From an uncultured Collinsella sp. (GTDB lineage Bacteria; Actinomycetota; Coriobacteriia; Coriobacteriales; Coriobacteriaceae): 5,051 nt of DNA. A program made the position numbers and the translations under genes. Position 1 is the first letter of the stretch, and every line of letters begins with the position of its first letter. Where the stretch lies: the NCBI GenBank assembly GCA_902475445.1, contig CABRZN010000124.1:1-5051 (forward strand), read 5' to 3'. Positions 1-5,051 of this stretch are shown one piece after another. The notes below the pieces were generated by a model that was given only the letters and a program-made list of their open reading frames with translations, was not told where the DNA came from and made no database searches.

Positions 1-351
1 CGCCTGTCTGCTGCGGCCGGTGCCGTGGGTACGCTGCTCAACGTAAAGCCCGTGGTGGCTGCCGAGGACGGTCTGATCGTGCAGCTGGGCAAGGCGCGCG
101 GTTCCAAGAACGGACGTAACCTGCTCAACCAGAAGGTCGAAAAGGCGGGCGGCATCGACTTTTCCATGCCGCTGGCGCTCGGCTATACGGGCCTTTCGGA
201 TGCGGTGCTCAAGAAGTATATCGAGGACAGCGCGGCACTGTGGGCTGGCCACACCGAGGGCGAACTGCCCGTTCACACCATCGGCGCCACCATCGGCACC
301 CATGTAGGCCCCGGCGCCGTAGCCGTAGCCTTCTTCCAACCCGTTAACTAG
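1..351 (+). CDS. DegV family protein, C-terminal part (5' end outside window)
   Basis: The frame is open from base 1 to the TAG at 349-351, giving the last 116 residues of a protein that begins outside the window. An internal GTG at 25 is not a credible start, because in-frame coding continues upstream of it. The segment LLNVKPVV followed by a DG, the basic RGSKNGRN stretch, and the ending IGATIGTHVGPGAVAVAFF match the C-terminal lobe of DegV/FakB proteins. These bind a fatty acid in a cleft between two lobes; in Firmicutes FakB presents it to the FakA kinase. Family members are about 280-290 residues, so roughly 40% is seen. The substrate and any partner kinase cannot be judged here. The 15-bp hairpin repeat that starts 4 nt after the stop may act as its transcription terminator. 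Confidence 0.88.
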   Translation, partial: RLSAAAGAVGTLLNVKPVVAAEDGLIVQLGKARGSKNGRNLLNQKVEKAGGIDFSMPLALGYTGLSDAVLKKYIEDSAALWAGHTEGELPVHTIGATIGTHVGPGAVAVAFFQPVN

Positions 352-354
352 CCC

Positions 355-402
355 ACCTGCCAAAACCACCACAAAGGGGACAGGCACCTTTGTGGTGGTT
401 TA
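355..402 (+). repeat. 48-nt hairpin repeat, copy 1
   Basis: Arms 363-377 and 387-401 are perfect 15-nt reverse complements (AAACCACCACAAAGG / CCTTTGTGGTGGTTT) around a 9-nt loop. The whole 48-nt unit, including the non-palindromic ACCTGCCA flank, recurs in reverse orientation at 768-815 with 46 of 48 bases identical. Conservation of flank and loop marks a dispersed repeat element rather than two chance terminators. The core GGGGACAGGCACC resembles REP-type elements mobilised by Y1/RAYT transposases; that link is from memory, and no transposase is in the window. The hairpin could also end degV transcription, although no strong T-tract follows. Confidence 0.85.
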
Positions 403-420
403 TGCTATTCCGGGTGGAAG

Positions 421-424
421 GGAG
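421..424 (+). promoter_or_regulatory. Ribosome binding site choosing the MGMT-like start
   Basis: The purine run GGAAGGGAG (416-424) lies 6 nt before the ATG at 431. This favours ATG 431 over the upstream in-frame GTG at 392, which sits inside the hairpin arm of repeat copy 1 and has no Shine-Dalgarno of its own. Confidence 0.6.
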
Positions 425-430
425 CGAGCA

Positions 431-751
431 ATGGCGCCTGAGGGCTTTTTTGAGCGGGTGTACGAGGTGGTCGAGCAGATTCCCGAGGGGATGGTCGCCA
501 CGTATGGTCAGGTGGCGCTGCTTGCTGGACGTCCACGAAGTGCGCGGTATGTGGGGTATGCCCTGCATGGCAATCCACGCCCCGGCGAGATTCCCTGTCA
601 CCGCGTGGTGTTTGCCGATGGCCGCATATGCGATGGTTTTGCTTTTGGCGGTCCCGATGCTCAACGTGAGCTTTTGCTAGGGGAGGGTGTGGCGTTTAAG
701 GACGACATGCACGTCGACTTGGCCGCCTGTCGCTGGCCTGCAGGGCTCTAG
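431..751 (+). CDS. MGMT-family (O6-alkylguanine-DNA alkyltransferase-like) protein, single-domain
   Basis: This is a 106-residue protein made only of the Ada/Ogt C-terminal DNA-binding domain. Visible landmarks are VATYGQVA (Tyr25, the usual base-flipping tyrosine position), ARYVGYALHGNP with Arg39 at the arginine-finger position, IPCHRVV with the acceptor Cys56, then a DG turn and a LLLGEGV end. Full MGMT proteins are 160-200 residues with an N-terminal domain that is absent here. Alkyltransferase-like (ATL) proteins share this short form but have Trp in place of the cysteine (PWHR). Keeping PCHR means this one could in principle accept an alkyl group from O6-alkylguanine by suicide transfer; alternatively it may only flag lesions for excision repair. 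The start is chosen by GGAAGGGAG upstream. The gene is co-directional with degV but isolated between two inverted repeat copies. Confidence 0.88.
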   Translation: MAPEGFFERVYEVVEQIPEGMVATYGQVALLAGRPRSARYVGYALHGNPRPGEIPCHRVVFADGRICDGFAFGGPDAQRELLLGEGVAFKDDMHVDLAACRWPAGL

Positions 752-767
752 CGGCTCTGCCGTGGCT

Positions 768-815
768 TAAACCACCACAAAGGTGCCTATCCCGTTTGTG
801 GTGGTTTTGGCAGGT
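768..815 (-). repeat. 48-nt hairpin repeat, copy 2 (inverted relative to copy 1)
   Basis: This is the reverse complement of 355-402 with two differences, both in the loop region. Its own arms, 769-781 and 795-807, pair over 13 bp. It begins 16 nt after the MGMT-like stop codon. Read on the plus strand, the hairpin ends in GGTTTT, so it may serve as that gene's terminator as well as being a repeat. Confidence 0.85.
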
Positions 816-898
816 TTACCGAGGTTAACTTATGGAGAAGGTATGGCGGCGCGGTTTGTCGCAGCAAAGTAAACCACGGTGAACTATATTGTTTTCAG

Positions 899-940
899 CA
901 ACGGAGCAGGCAATAGGCGATGAAAAAGCCTGCCCTGTTG
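899..940. other. Imperfect hairpin in the convergent gap
   Basis: Bases 899-911 can pair with 928-940 (13 positions, one A-C mismatch and one G-U pair) around a 16-nt loop. A second imperfect stem (945-953 / 967-975, one mismatch) follows directly. Neither has a T-tract on either strand. They could be parts of a longer structured 3' region between the convergent MGMT-like and trpS genes, or chance pairings. Confidence 0.3.
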
Positions 941-988
941 AGTTTGATTCGCATTCCTCCCCTCTGTGCGATTCAACGGTGTACTTCG

Positions 989-1030
989 GGAACAGGCCCG
1001 CTGGCAACTATCTGCCAGCGGGCCTGTTCC
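989..1030. terminator. Strong 18-bp hairpin, probable terminator between convergent genes
   Basis: Bases 989-1006 and 1013-1030 are perfect 18-nt reverse complements, GC-rich, with a 6-nt loop. On the plus strand the stem is followed by TGTTTC, a weak T-tract. On the minus strand, downstream of trpS, no T-tract follows. Its place between genes that converge supports a transcription stop serving both directions, but it lacks a canonical U-run, so the mechanism is uncertain. Confidence 0.55.
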
Positions 1031-1035
1031 TGTTT

Positions 1036-1057
1036 CGGTGAGGATTTAGCCTCACCG
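1036..1057. terminator. Small hairpin just downstream of trpS
   Basis: CGGTGAGG (1036-1043) pairs perfectly with CCTCACCG (1050-1057) around a 6-nt loop. It lies 25 nt beyond the trpS stop codon on the minus strand and 5 nt from the larger hairpin. It may stabilise the trpS 3' end or assist termination. No T-tract follows on the minus strand. Confidence 0.35.
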
Positions 1058-1082
1058 TCTATGTTGTGCGAAGGCGCTTTGC

Positions 1083-2132
1083 CTAGTACACCATGCCCAT
1101 GGCGTCCTGAACCTCGGCCAGGGTCTGCTCGGCAATCTCGTTGGCGCGACGGTTGCCCTCGTGCAGCACGTCCTTCACATAGTCCAGATCGTTCTCATAG
1201 CGCTGGCGACGCTCGCGGATCGGCGCGAAGTACTCGTTGACGGCCTCGGTCACGTACTTCTTGAGCTGGCCGGAGCCGCCCATGCCAATCTCCTCGGCAA
1301 TCTCGACTTCGGAACGGCCGGTGCAGATGGCGGCCGTCGAAAGCAGACCGGACACGCCGGGGCGGTTCTCGGGATCGAACGTGATCATGCGCTCGGAGTC
1401 GGTCTGGCTCTTCTTGATGCGCTTGGCCGTCTCCTCGGCGGTCATCGAGATGTTGATGGCGTTACCGTAGCTCTTGCTCATCTTGCGACCGTCCAGGCCG
1501 GGCAGCAGCGGGGTCTCGGACAGCAGCGCGTCGACCTCGGGGAACACCTTGCCGTAACGGTTGTTAAAGCGGCGGGCGATGGTGCGGGTGAGCTCGATGT
1601 GCGGCAGCTGGTCGCGACCGACGGGCACCACATTGCCCTTGCAGAACAGGATGTCGCAGGCCTGGTGCACTGGGTAGGTGAGCAGAAGGCCGGTGAGCTC
1701 GTGGCCCGAGGCCTCCATCTCGGCCTTGACCGTGGGGTTGCGCGCCAGCTCGGCCTCGGAGACCAGCGACAGGAACGGCAGCATGAGCTGGTTTGCGGCC
1801 GGCACGGAGGAGTGCGTGTAGATCATGGTCTTGTCGGGGTCGATGCCGCAGGCAAGGTAGTCCATGACCATGTTGTACACGTTGTCCTGGATGTGCTCGG
1901 TCGTATCGCGGTCAGTGATGACTTGGTAGTCGGCGATGAGCACGTTGGTCTTGGCGCCCATGTTCTGCAGCTCAACACGGCCCTTGAGGGTGCCGAAGTA
2001 GTGACCCAGGTGCAGACGGCCGGTGGGGCGGTCGCCGGTGAGCATGGTGAACTTCTCGGGCGTTTTGGCCAGGCCCTCGCGAATGGCGTTGCTCTTTTGC
2101 AGCGCGACTTCGTAGCTGTTCTCGTTTGGCAT
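1083..2132 (-). CDS. trpS: Tryptophanyl-tRNA synthetase (class I)
   Basis: This 349-residue cytosolic enzyme charges tRNA-Trp with tryptophan using ATP. The class I signatures are intact: TGDRPTGRLHLGHY, with the HIGH-type HLGH at residues 41-44, and GRKMSKSYGN, with KMSKS at 217-221. Between them lie the YPVHQACDIL segment, whose Asp160 is at the position that holds the indole nitrogen in bacterial TrpRS, and VGRDQLPHIELTR of the active site. Length fits the family (about 330-350). The frame extends 10 codons upstream to 2162, but ATG 2132 is preferred because TTAGGAG sits 5 nt before it. It is downstream of the glycosyltransferase on the same strand with a 161-bp gap, so it may have its own promoter. 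No T-box signature was seen upstream. Confidence 0.97.
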   Translation of the reverse strand: MPNENSYEVALQKSNAIREGLAKTPEKFTMLTGDRPTGRLHLGHYFGTLKGRVELQNMGAKTNVLIADYQVITDRDTTEHIQDNVYNMVMDYLACGIDPDKTMIYTHSSVPAANQLMLPFLSLVSEAELARNPTVKAEMEASGHELTGLLLTYPVHQACDILFCKGNVVPVGRDQLPHIELTRTIARRFNNRYGKVFPEVDALLSETPLLPGLDGRKMSKSYGNAINISMTAEETAKRIKKSQTDSERMITFDPENRPGVSGLLSTAAICTGRSEVEIAEEIGMGGSGQLKKYVTEAVNEYFAPIRERRQRYENDLDYVKDVLHEGNRRANEIAEQTLAEVQDAMGMVY

Positions 2133-2293
2133 GATTGCTCCTAACGTATGTTCATGGGTCAAGATGATAACGCGTTTATTGGAGGGTCGGGGCGTAAGTA
2201 CGCGAGGGGCGGGAGAGCGGCGGCATGTGCGATGGGCGCGGCGTGGCTGCGCGTTTGGCCGGCGGCGCCTGGGCGCATCCTCGGCAGCTTACC
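2133..2293 (-). other. Intergenic gap between the glycosyltransferase gene and trpS
   Basis: This 161-bp spacer between two co-directional genes is very GC-rich in its glycosyltransferase-proximal half and becomes AT-richer near trpS. It contains a TATCAT that could be a -10 box, but no acceptable -35 at 16-18 nt. I see no convincing terminator with a T-tract and no coding sequence apart from the trpS Shine-Dalgarno. Whether the two genes share a transcript cannot be settled from sequence alone. Confidence 0.5.
2138..2144 (-). promoter_or_regulatory. Ribosome binding site of trpS
   Basis: On the minus strand TTAGGAG stands 5 nt before ATG 2132. It decides the start against the longer reading from 2162, whose start codon has no comparable site. 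Confidence 0.75.
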
Positions 2294-3493
2294 CTAGCGC
2301 CTGTGGTGGCGCTCCTCCCTGCGTTCTTCTGCCGCCTGCTCCTCCTGCTTAAAGGCGGGATCGTCGGGGGTGACGAGCTCGTCCTCGTGCGTGCGCTTGT
2401 TGTAATGGTGGCGCAGCACGGGCTCAAACAGGTGCAGGTGCTTGGCAAAGGCCGCCGAGCCAATGGCGAGTACGGTAAAGATGAGCACGCGCATGGGCAC
2501 CTCGACCTGGTTAATCGCGGCGGCGCCGGCCGAAAGCATGATGCACCAGGCGTAGATGAGGAGCACTGCCTGCTTTTGGTTGTAGCCCTCTTGGATCAGG
2601 CGGTGGTGGATGTGGCCCTTGTCGGCCTGCCCGATGCTAATGTGGGCGCGCTTGCGGCGCACGATGGCGCTAAACGTGTCGATGATGGGCACGCCGGCAA
2701 CGATGAGCGGGATGATAAGCGAGGTGAGCGCGGCGGTGCGGCTCACGTTGAGCAGCGAGATGGAGCCCAGTGCAAAGCCCAGAAGCAACGACCCCGAGTC
2801 GCCCAAGAAGATGCTTGCGGGGTTGAAGTTGTAGCGCAAAAAGGCCAGGCAAGCGCCAAAGAGCGCAATGGAGAGCGCGGCGGCGTCGATGCGGCCCGAG
2901 AGAACGGCCATCGAAAACATGGTGAACGACGCGATGCCGCAGATGCCCGTGGCCAAGCCGTCGAGGCCGTCGATGAGGTTAATGATGTTGGTGAATGCCA
3001 CCAGATAGATCACGGTGATGGGGTAGGCGAGCCATCCGAGCATGATCTCGCCGGGGGCAAACGGGTTGACGATGACGCCGATCCGCAGGCCGCCGATACA
3101 GGCGATAAGCGCGGCGAGGACCTGTCCGGCTAGCTTTTGCTTGGGCTTGAGCTGGAAGACGTCGTCGATAGCGCCGGTCGCAAAGATGACGGTAAAAGAA
3201 AGCGCAAGTATGGGGTAGCTGATGTGCAGACGGGGGTGGGGCACCAAAACGGGCGGCCAACCCAGGTACCAGGTGCCTAGGATTTGCACAATACAGGCAA
3301 CGACCAGGCCCAAAAACACCGCCGTTCCGCCCAAACGCGGGATGGGCTTGGTGTTGATGCGGCGCTTAGAAGGATAGTCGACGGCGTCGAGCTTAATTGC
3401 CAAGCGCTTGACCAGGGGCACCGTGAGGAAGGTCGTGATAAAGGCCGCCGCTGCCACGCATAGATACGGTATGTAGCTCGGGGATGAAGCCAT
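2294..3493 (-). CDS. WecA/TagO/MraY-family undecaprenyl-phosphate sugar-1-phosphate transferase
   Basis: This is a 399-residue polytopic membrane protein, hydrophobic through most of its length. The family transfers a sugar-1-phosphate (often GlcNAc-1-P) from a UDP-sugar to undecaprenyl phosphate, the first step of wall teichoic acid, O-antigen-like or other envelope polymers. Motifs in order are VDYPSKRR..PIPRLGG (38-56), GAIDDVFQLKPKQKLAGQ with the Asp pair at 110-111, NIINLIDGLDGLATG (169-183), FLGDSGS (229-235) and GHIHHRL (293-299). The His-rich last motif favours the WecA/TagO branch over true MraY. A charged tail of about 45 residues (rich in E, R, H, K) follows the last membrane segment. 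The start at ATG 3493 is chosen because the first membrane helix follows at once. The frame runs open to 3613 without a good Shine-Dalgarno anywhere, so the start is uncertain. The sugar acceptor and donor cannot be deduced. Confidence 0.93.
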   Translation of the reverse strand: MASSPSYIPYLCVAAAAFITTFLTVPLVKRLAIKLDAVDYPSKRRINTKPIPRLGGTAVFLGLVVACIVQILGTWYLGWPPVLVPHPRLHISYPILALSFTVIFATGAIDDVFQLKPKQKLAGQVLAALIACIGGLRIGVIVNPFAPGEIMLGWLAYPITVIYLVAFTNIINLIDGLDGLATGICGIASFTMFSMAVLSGRIDAAALSIALFGACLAFLRYNFNPASIFLGDSGSLLLGFALGSISLLNVSRTAALTSLIIPLIVAGVPIIDTFSAIVRRKRAHISIGQADKGHIHHRLIQEGYNQKQAVLLIYAWCIMLSAGAAAINQVEVPMRVLIFTVLAIGSAAFAKHLHLFEPVLRHHYNKRTHEDELVTPDDPAFKQEEQAAEERREERHHRR

Positions 3494-3684
3494 GAATCTA
3501 AAAACCGCCAAGCGTCGAAGGAAAAGGTCAAAGGTTGCTAAGCGCAAAGGGCATAGCCGAACCATGATACTCGACCAAGGGGGGTGCATGGAATTGCACG
3601 CAGCGATAATCACGCGCTTACCAGATATTGGGATGTTGTCGATGGATTGTCGGGATACCGGCGGGGATCCATATGGGCTGTAAT

Positions 3685-3711
3685 GGTGGTTTTCGGCAAA
3701 TAAAAACCACC
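3685..3711. repeat. 9-bp hairpin with GGTGGTTTT / AAAACCACC arms
   Basis: Bases 3685-3693 pair perfectly with 3703-3711 around a 9-nt loop. The arms share AAACCACC with the 48-nt repeats near the left end of the window, but in the opposite order, and the flanks do not match, so this is not another full copy. No T-tract follows on either strand. Confidence 0.4.
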
Positions 3712-3722
3712 CCCCACGTTAC

Positions 3723-3751
3723 GAAAATGAACCCACCTAAAACAGGTGGGT
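3723..3751 (-). terminator. Intrinsic terminator-like hairpin on the minus strand
   Basis: ACCCACCT and AGGTGGGT (3731-3738 / 3744-3751) form a perfect 8-bp stem with a 5-nt loop. On the minus strand the stem is followed by TCATTTTCG, a modest T-tract; on the plus strand no T-run follows. Both flanking genes diverge from this region, so a terminator here implies a separate minus-strand transcript or an attenuator in the glycosyltransferase leader. Confidence 0.55.
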
Positions 3752-3883
3752 GCCCTCATCGACTGTTCCAGCGTCCTTAACAACGAAGGATACCTGTACT
3801 AGGTACGACTGTGTGGGCTCCCTAAATAAACGCGACGGTTCACCCAGTTGCTCCGCGGGGGGCGGAATACCTACATCATAAAG
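3723..3883 (-). ncRNA. Candidate structured RNA (6S-like or attenuator leader)
   Basis: Read on the minus strand from a possible start near 3883 to the terminator, this gives about 160 nt. Seen pairings are a 5' hairpin (3852-3856 / 3862-3866) and a three-way junction with no unpaired linker bases. Its stems are 3769-3773 / 3806-3811 (one bulged base), 3774-3778 / 3786-3790 and 3791-3795 / 3801-3805. A possible GCCC/GGGC helix (3752-3755 / 3815-3818) lies outside the junction, and the terminator hairpin follows. The 7-mer CGACTGT occurs on both sides of the junction (3760-3766, 3806-3812). Size, isolation and a GGGCACCCACCT 3' part recall Gram-positive 6S RNAs, but that is memory, not a demonstrated match. 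It does not fit tRNA, tmRNA, SRP RNA or RNase P signatures. Confidence 0.45.
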
Positions 3884-3889
3884 CGGCAC

Positions 3890-3917
3890 TTTATCGATTC
3901 CAGTCTTGACATTACAA
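3890..3917 (-). promoter_or_regulatory. Possible promoter for the minus-strand RNA
   Basis: On the minus strand TTGTAA (3912-3917), a 16-nt spacer and GATAAA (3890-3895) give 4 of 6 matches to each sigma-70 box. Transcription would begin near 3883. A competing -10 box TATGAT (3875-3880, 5 of 6) has only a poor -35 partner (CTGGAA at 17 nt) and would start near 3868. Confidence 0.35.
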
Positions 3918-3934
3918 AAATCGTGTCGGACGAT
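3906..3934 (+). promoter_or_regulatory. Probable promoter of the radical SAM gene
   Basis: A perfect TTGACA (3906-3911) is followed after 17 nt by GACGAT (3929-3934), which is a weak -10 (3 of 6). Transcription would start near 3941, leaving a 5' leader of about 77 nt before ATG 4018. The -35 box lies inside the spacer of the candidate minus-strand promoter, so the two could compete for polymerase. Confidence 0.45.
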
Positions 3935-4017
3935 TACGGCGCCTTGGGCTCGAGCCGTCTGTGCGGTTGGTCCCTTTACGTTTGAGCTGCTGAATCGTTG
4001 TTTTGGAGCATGTTTTT

Positions 4018-4956
4018 ATGCCGACGCCGTTGACCGAACTTTTTTCGCCCGCCTGCCATTTGTGTCCGCGCCGTTGCGGTGCGGTGCGCGACGAGGGTGC
4101 GCACGGCGTATGCGGTGCCGATGACACGCTCAAGGTGGCCCGCGCGGCGCTTCATATGTGGGAGGAGCCGCCTATCTCGGGCGAGGCCGGTTCGGGCACG
4201 ATCTTCTTTAGCGGCTGCTCGCTCAAATGCATCTATTGCCAGAACCACGAGATCTCGACGGGCAATTTTGGGCTTGAGATTTCGCCCGAGCGCCTGGTCG
4301 AGATTATGCTGGAGCTGCAGGACCAAGGTGCCAATAACATCAATCTGGTGACGGCGACGCATTATGCTCACCTGCTGCCGGCCGCGATTGCCGCAGCTCG
4401 GGAGCGCGGACTGGTCATTCCAATCGTCTACAACACGAGCGGTTATGAGCGCGCGAGTGCCGTGGCGGCGCTCGGCGATTTGGTCGACGTGTGGCTTACC
4501 GACTTTAAGTATGCCAATGCGGCGCTTGCGCAGTCACTCTCTCATATTAAGGACTACCCGCGCGTGGCTGTGTCGGGTCTGGCCCAGATGGCGCGCGAGA
4601 TTGAGCGCCGCGGGGGAGAGCTGGTAGACGGGGACGGGCTCATGAAGCGCGGCATAATCGTGCGTCATCTGGTGCTGCCGGGGCATGCGGACGATTCGTG
4701 CCGCGTGTTGGACCTGGTGTGGCAGACGGTGGGCGACGTGCCGATTTCGGTCATGAACCAGTACACGCCCAATGCCCTCATGCGCGAACAAGGCGGCGAC
4801 CTGGCGCGCGCCGTGACGCGCGAGGAGTACGAGCAGGTGCTCGACCATGCCGACGACCTGGGCTTTACGACGATGTTTTGGCAAGAAGGCGGAGCGGTAG
4901 ACGAGAGCTTCACCCCAGCCTTCGACACCACCGGCGTCCTCACCAGCGCAAAGTAG
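4018..4956 (+). CDS. Radical SAM protein, PflX/PflA-like (COG1313 type)
   Basis: This is a 312-residue cytosolic iron-sulfur enzyme. An N-terminal cysteine cluster (Cys13, Cys16, Cys20, Cys32; pattern CHLCPRRC...HGVCGA) precedes the radical SAM motif FFSGCSLKCIYCQNHEIS. In that motif Cys67, Cys71 and Cys74 (CxxxCxxC) would bind the 4Fe-4S cluster that cleaves S-adenosylmethionine. Later blocks YNTSGYE, DVWLTDFKY, RHLVLPGH, MNQYTPNA and the ending FWQEGGAVDESFTPAFDTTGV are typical of the family often labelled putative pyruvate formate-lyase activating enzyme (PflX). No pyruvate formate-lyase or other glycyl radical enzyme is adjacent, so its true substrate is unknown. ATG 4018 is chosen with GGAG 9 nt upstream; a TTG at 4003 is possible but overlaps that site. 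Confidence 0.93.
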   Translation: MPTPLTELFSPACHLCPRRCGAVRDEGAHGVCGADDTLKVARAALHMWEEPPISGEAGSGTIFFSGCSLKCIYCQNHEISTGNFGLEISPERLVEIMLELQDQGANNINLVTATHYAHLLPAAIAAARERGLVIPIVYNTSGYERASAVAALGDLVDVWLTDFKYANAALAQSLSHIKDYPRVAVSGLAQMAREIERRGGELVDGDGLMKRGIIVRHLVLPGHADDSCRVLDLVWQTVGDVPISVMNQYTPNALMREQGGDLARAVTREEYEQVLDHADDLGFTTMFWQEGGAVDESFTPAFDTTGVLTSAK

Positions 4957-5014
4957 TGCGCTCGCCGATGATTTTTCTGGGACGGGGATTAAAAAAGGCT
5001 CTGTTAGACCAGGA

Positions 5015-5051
5015 TTGACATACATGTGTCCCCACGGTGCCATATCTTTGA
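5015..5051 (+). promoter_or_regulatory. Possible promoter at the right edge
   Basis: A perfect TTGACA (5015-5020) occurs downstream of the radical SAM gene. At 17 nt the -10 position reads only TGCCAT; a better TATCTT lies at 22 nt, too far for standard spacing. It may drive a gene beyond the window, but the evidence is one box only. The rest of 4957-5051 has no gene and no clear terminator. Confidence 0.25.

Larger units (their letters stand above)
3494..4017. other. 524-bp divergent intergenic region
   Basis: This gap separates the minus-strand glycosyltransferase from the plus-strand radical SAM gene. No convincing protein gene is seen. It holds a 9-bp hairpin (3685-3711), a candidate structured RNA on the minus strand (about 3723-3883) ending in a terminator-like hairpin, and overlapping divergent promoter-like sequences around 3890-3934. 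The 190 bases next to the glycosyltransferase (3494-3684) show nothing I can name; a promoter for that gene was sought and not found. Confidence 0.6.

Noticed and set aside
920..1240. Plus-strand frame starting MKKPALLSLIRI
   Set aside because: The start looks signal-peptide-like, but the frame runs through the hairpins and into antisense trpS, and no good Shine-Dalgarno precedes it.
1161..2144. Long plus-strand open frame (327 codons) opposite trpS
   Set aside because: It lies wholly antisense to a clear trpS with intact HIGH and KMSKS motifs, has low-complexity V/L/G/H-rich composition typical of GC-rich antisense frames, and matches no family I recognise.
2133..2175. Promoter for trpS with -10 TATCAT on the minus strand
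   Set aside because: The -35 position at 16-18 nt reads C-rich sequence with no match; a nearby TTGACC has its -10 position over the Shine-Dalgarno. Too weak to call.
2225..3133. Plus-strand open frame (302 codons) opposite the glycosyltransferase
   Set aside because: It is an antisense shadow rich in D, G, A, V, E and R. The minus strand carries all the catalytic motifs of a membrane transferase.
3494..3613. N-terminal extension of the glycosyltransferase
   Set aside because: The frame is open, but none of the upstream start codons has a ribosome site, and family proteins begin just before the first membrane helix, as ATG 3493 does.
3723..3883. tRNA, tmRNA, SRP RNA, RNase P RNA or T-box in the divergent gap
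   Set aside because: No T-arm GTTCRA motif with matching acceptor stem, no tmRNA 3' end, no SRP GGAAG-type tetraloop region, no RNase P core sequences and no T-box GGGTGGNACCGCG sequence were found on either strand.
4534..5043. Minus-strand open frame overlapping the radical SAM 3' end
   Set aside because: It is mostly antisense to the family-specific C-terminal part of the radical SAM protein and has no recognisable domain.

Overview
The window is GC-rich bacterial DNA with short intergenic gaps, ordinary Shine-Dalgarno sites and housekeeping genes. The proteins and the compact high-GC coding style suit a high-GC Gram-positive gut bacterium, possibly of the Coriobacteriia (Collinsella-like). 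That assignment is inference; no marker gene here proves it.

Layout. Bases 1-351 (+) hold the 3' end of a DegV-family (fatty-acid-binding) gene. It is followed by a small MGMT-family DNA repair gene (431-751, +), bracketed by two 48-nt copies of one hairpin repeat in opposite orientation (355-402 and 768-815). A convergent gap (752-1082) carries a run of hairpins, the strongest an 18-bp perfect stem at 989-1030. Then come two minus-strand genes: tryptophanyl-tRNA synthetase trpS (1083-2132) and, upstream of it, an integral-membrane polyprenyl-phosphate sugar-1-phosphate transferase of the WecA/TagO/MraY family (2294-3493). A 524-bp gap (3494-4017) separates this gene from a divergent PflX/PflA-like radical SAM gene (4018-4956, +). 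The last 95 bases are non-coding and contain a -35-like TTGACA.

The least ordinary part is the 524-bp divergent gap. On the minus strand it can encode a roughly 160-nt RNA with a possible promoter (3890-3917), a linker-free three-way junction (3769-3811), and a terminator-like hairpin (3731-3751). One strand of that hairpin can instead pair with an upstream segment (3841-3846). This could be a stand-alone structured RNA (6S RNA is my best guess, from memory only) or a transcription attenuator/riboswitch. A plus-strand promoter with a perfect TTGACA overlaps the minus-strand promoter, so the RNA and the radical SAM gene may be co-regulated.

The genes do not form one pathway. They cover lipid handling (DegV), alkylation repair (MGMT), translation (TrpS), cell-envelope polymer initiation (glycosyltransferase) and a radical SAM enzyme of unknown substrate. 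No phage, CRISPR, transposase or defence system is visible.
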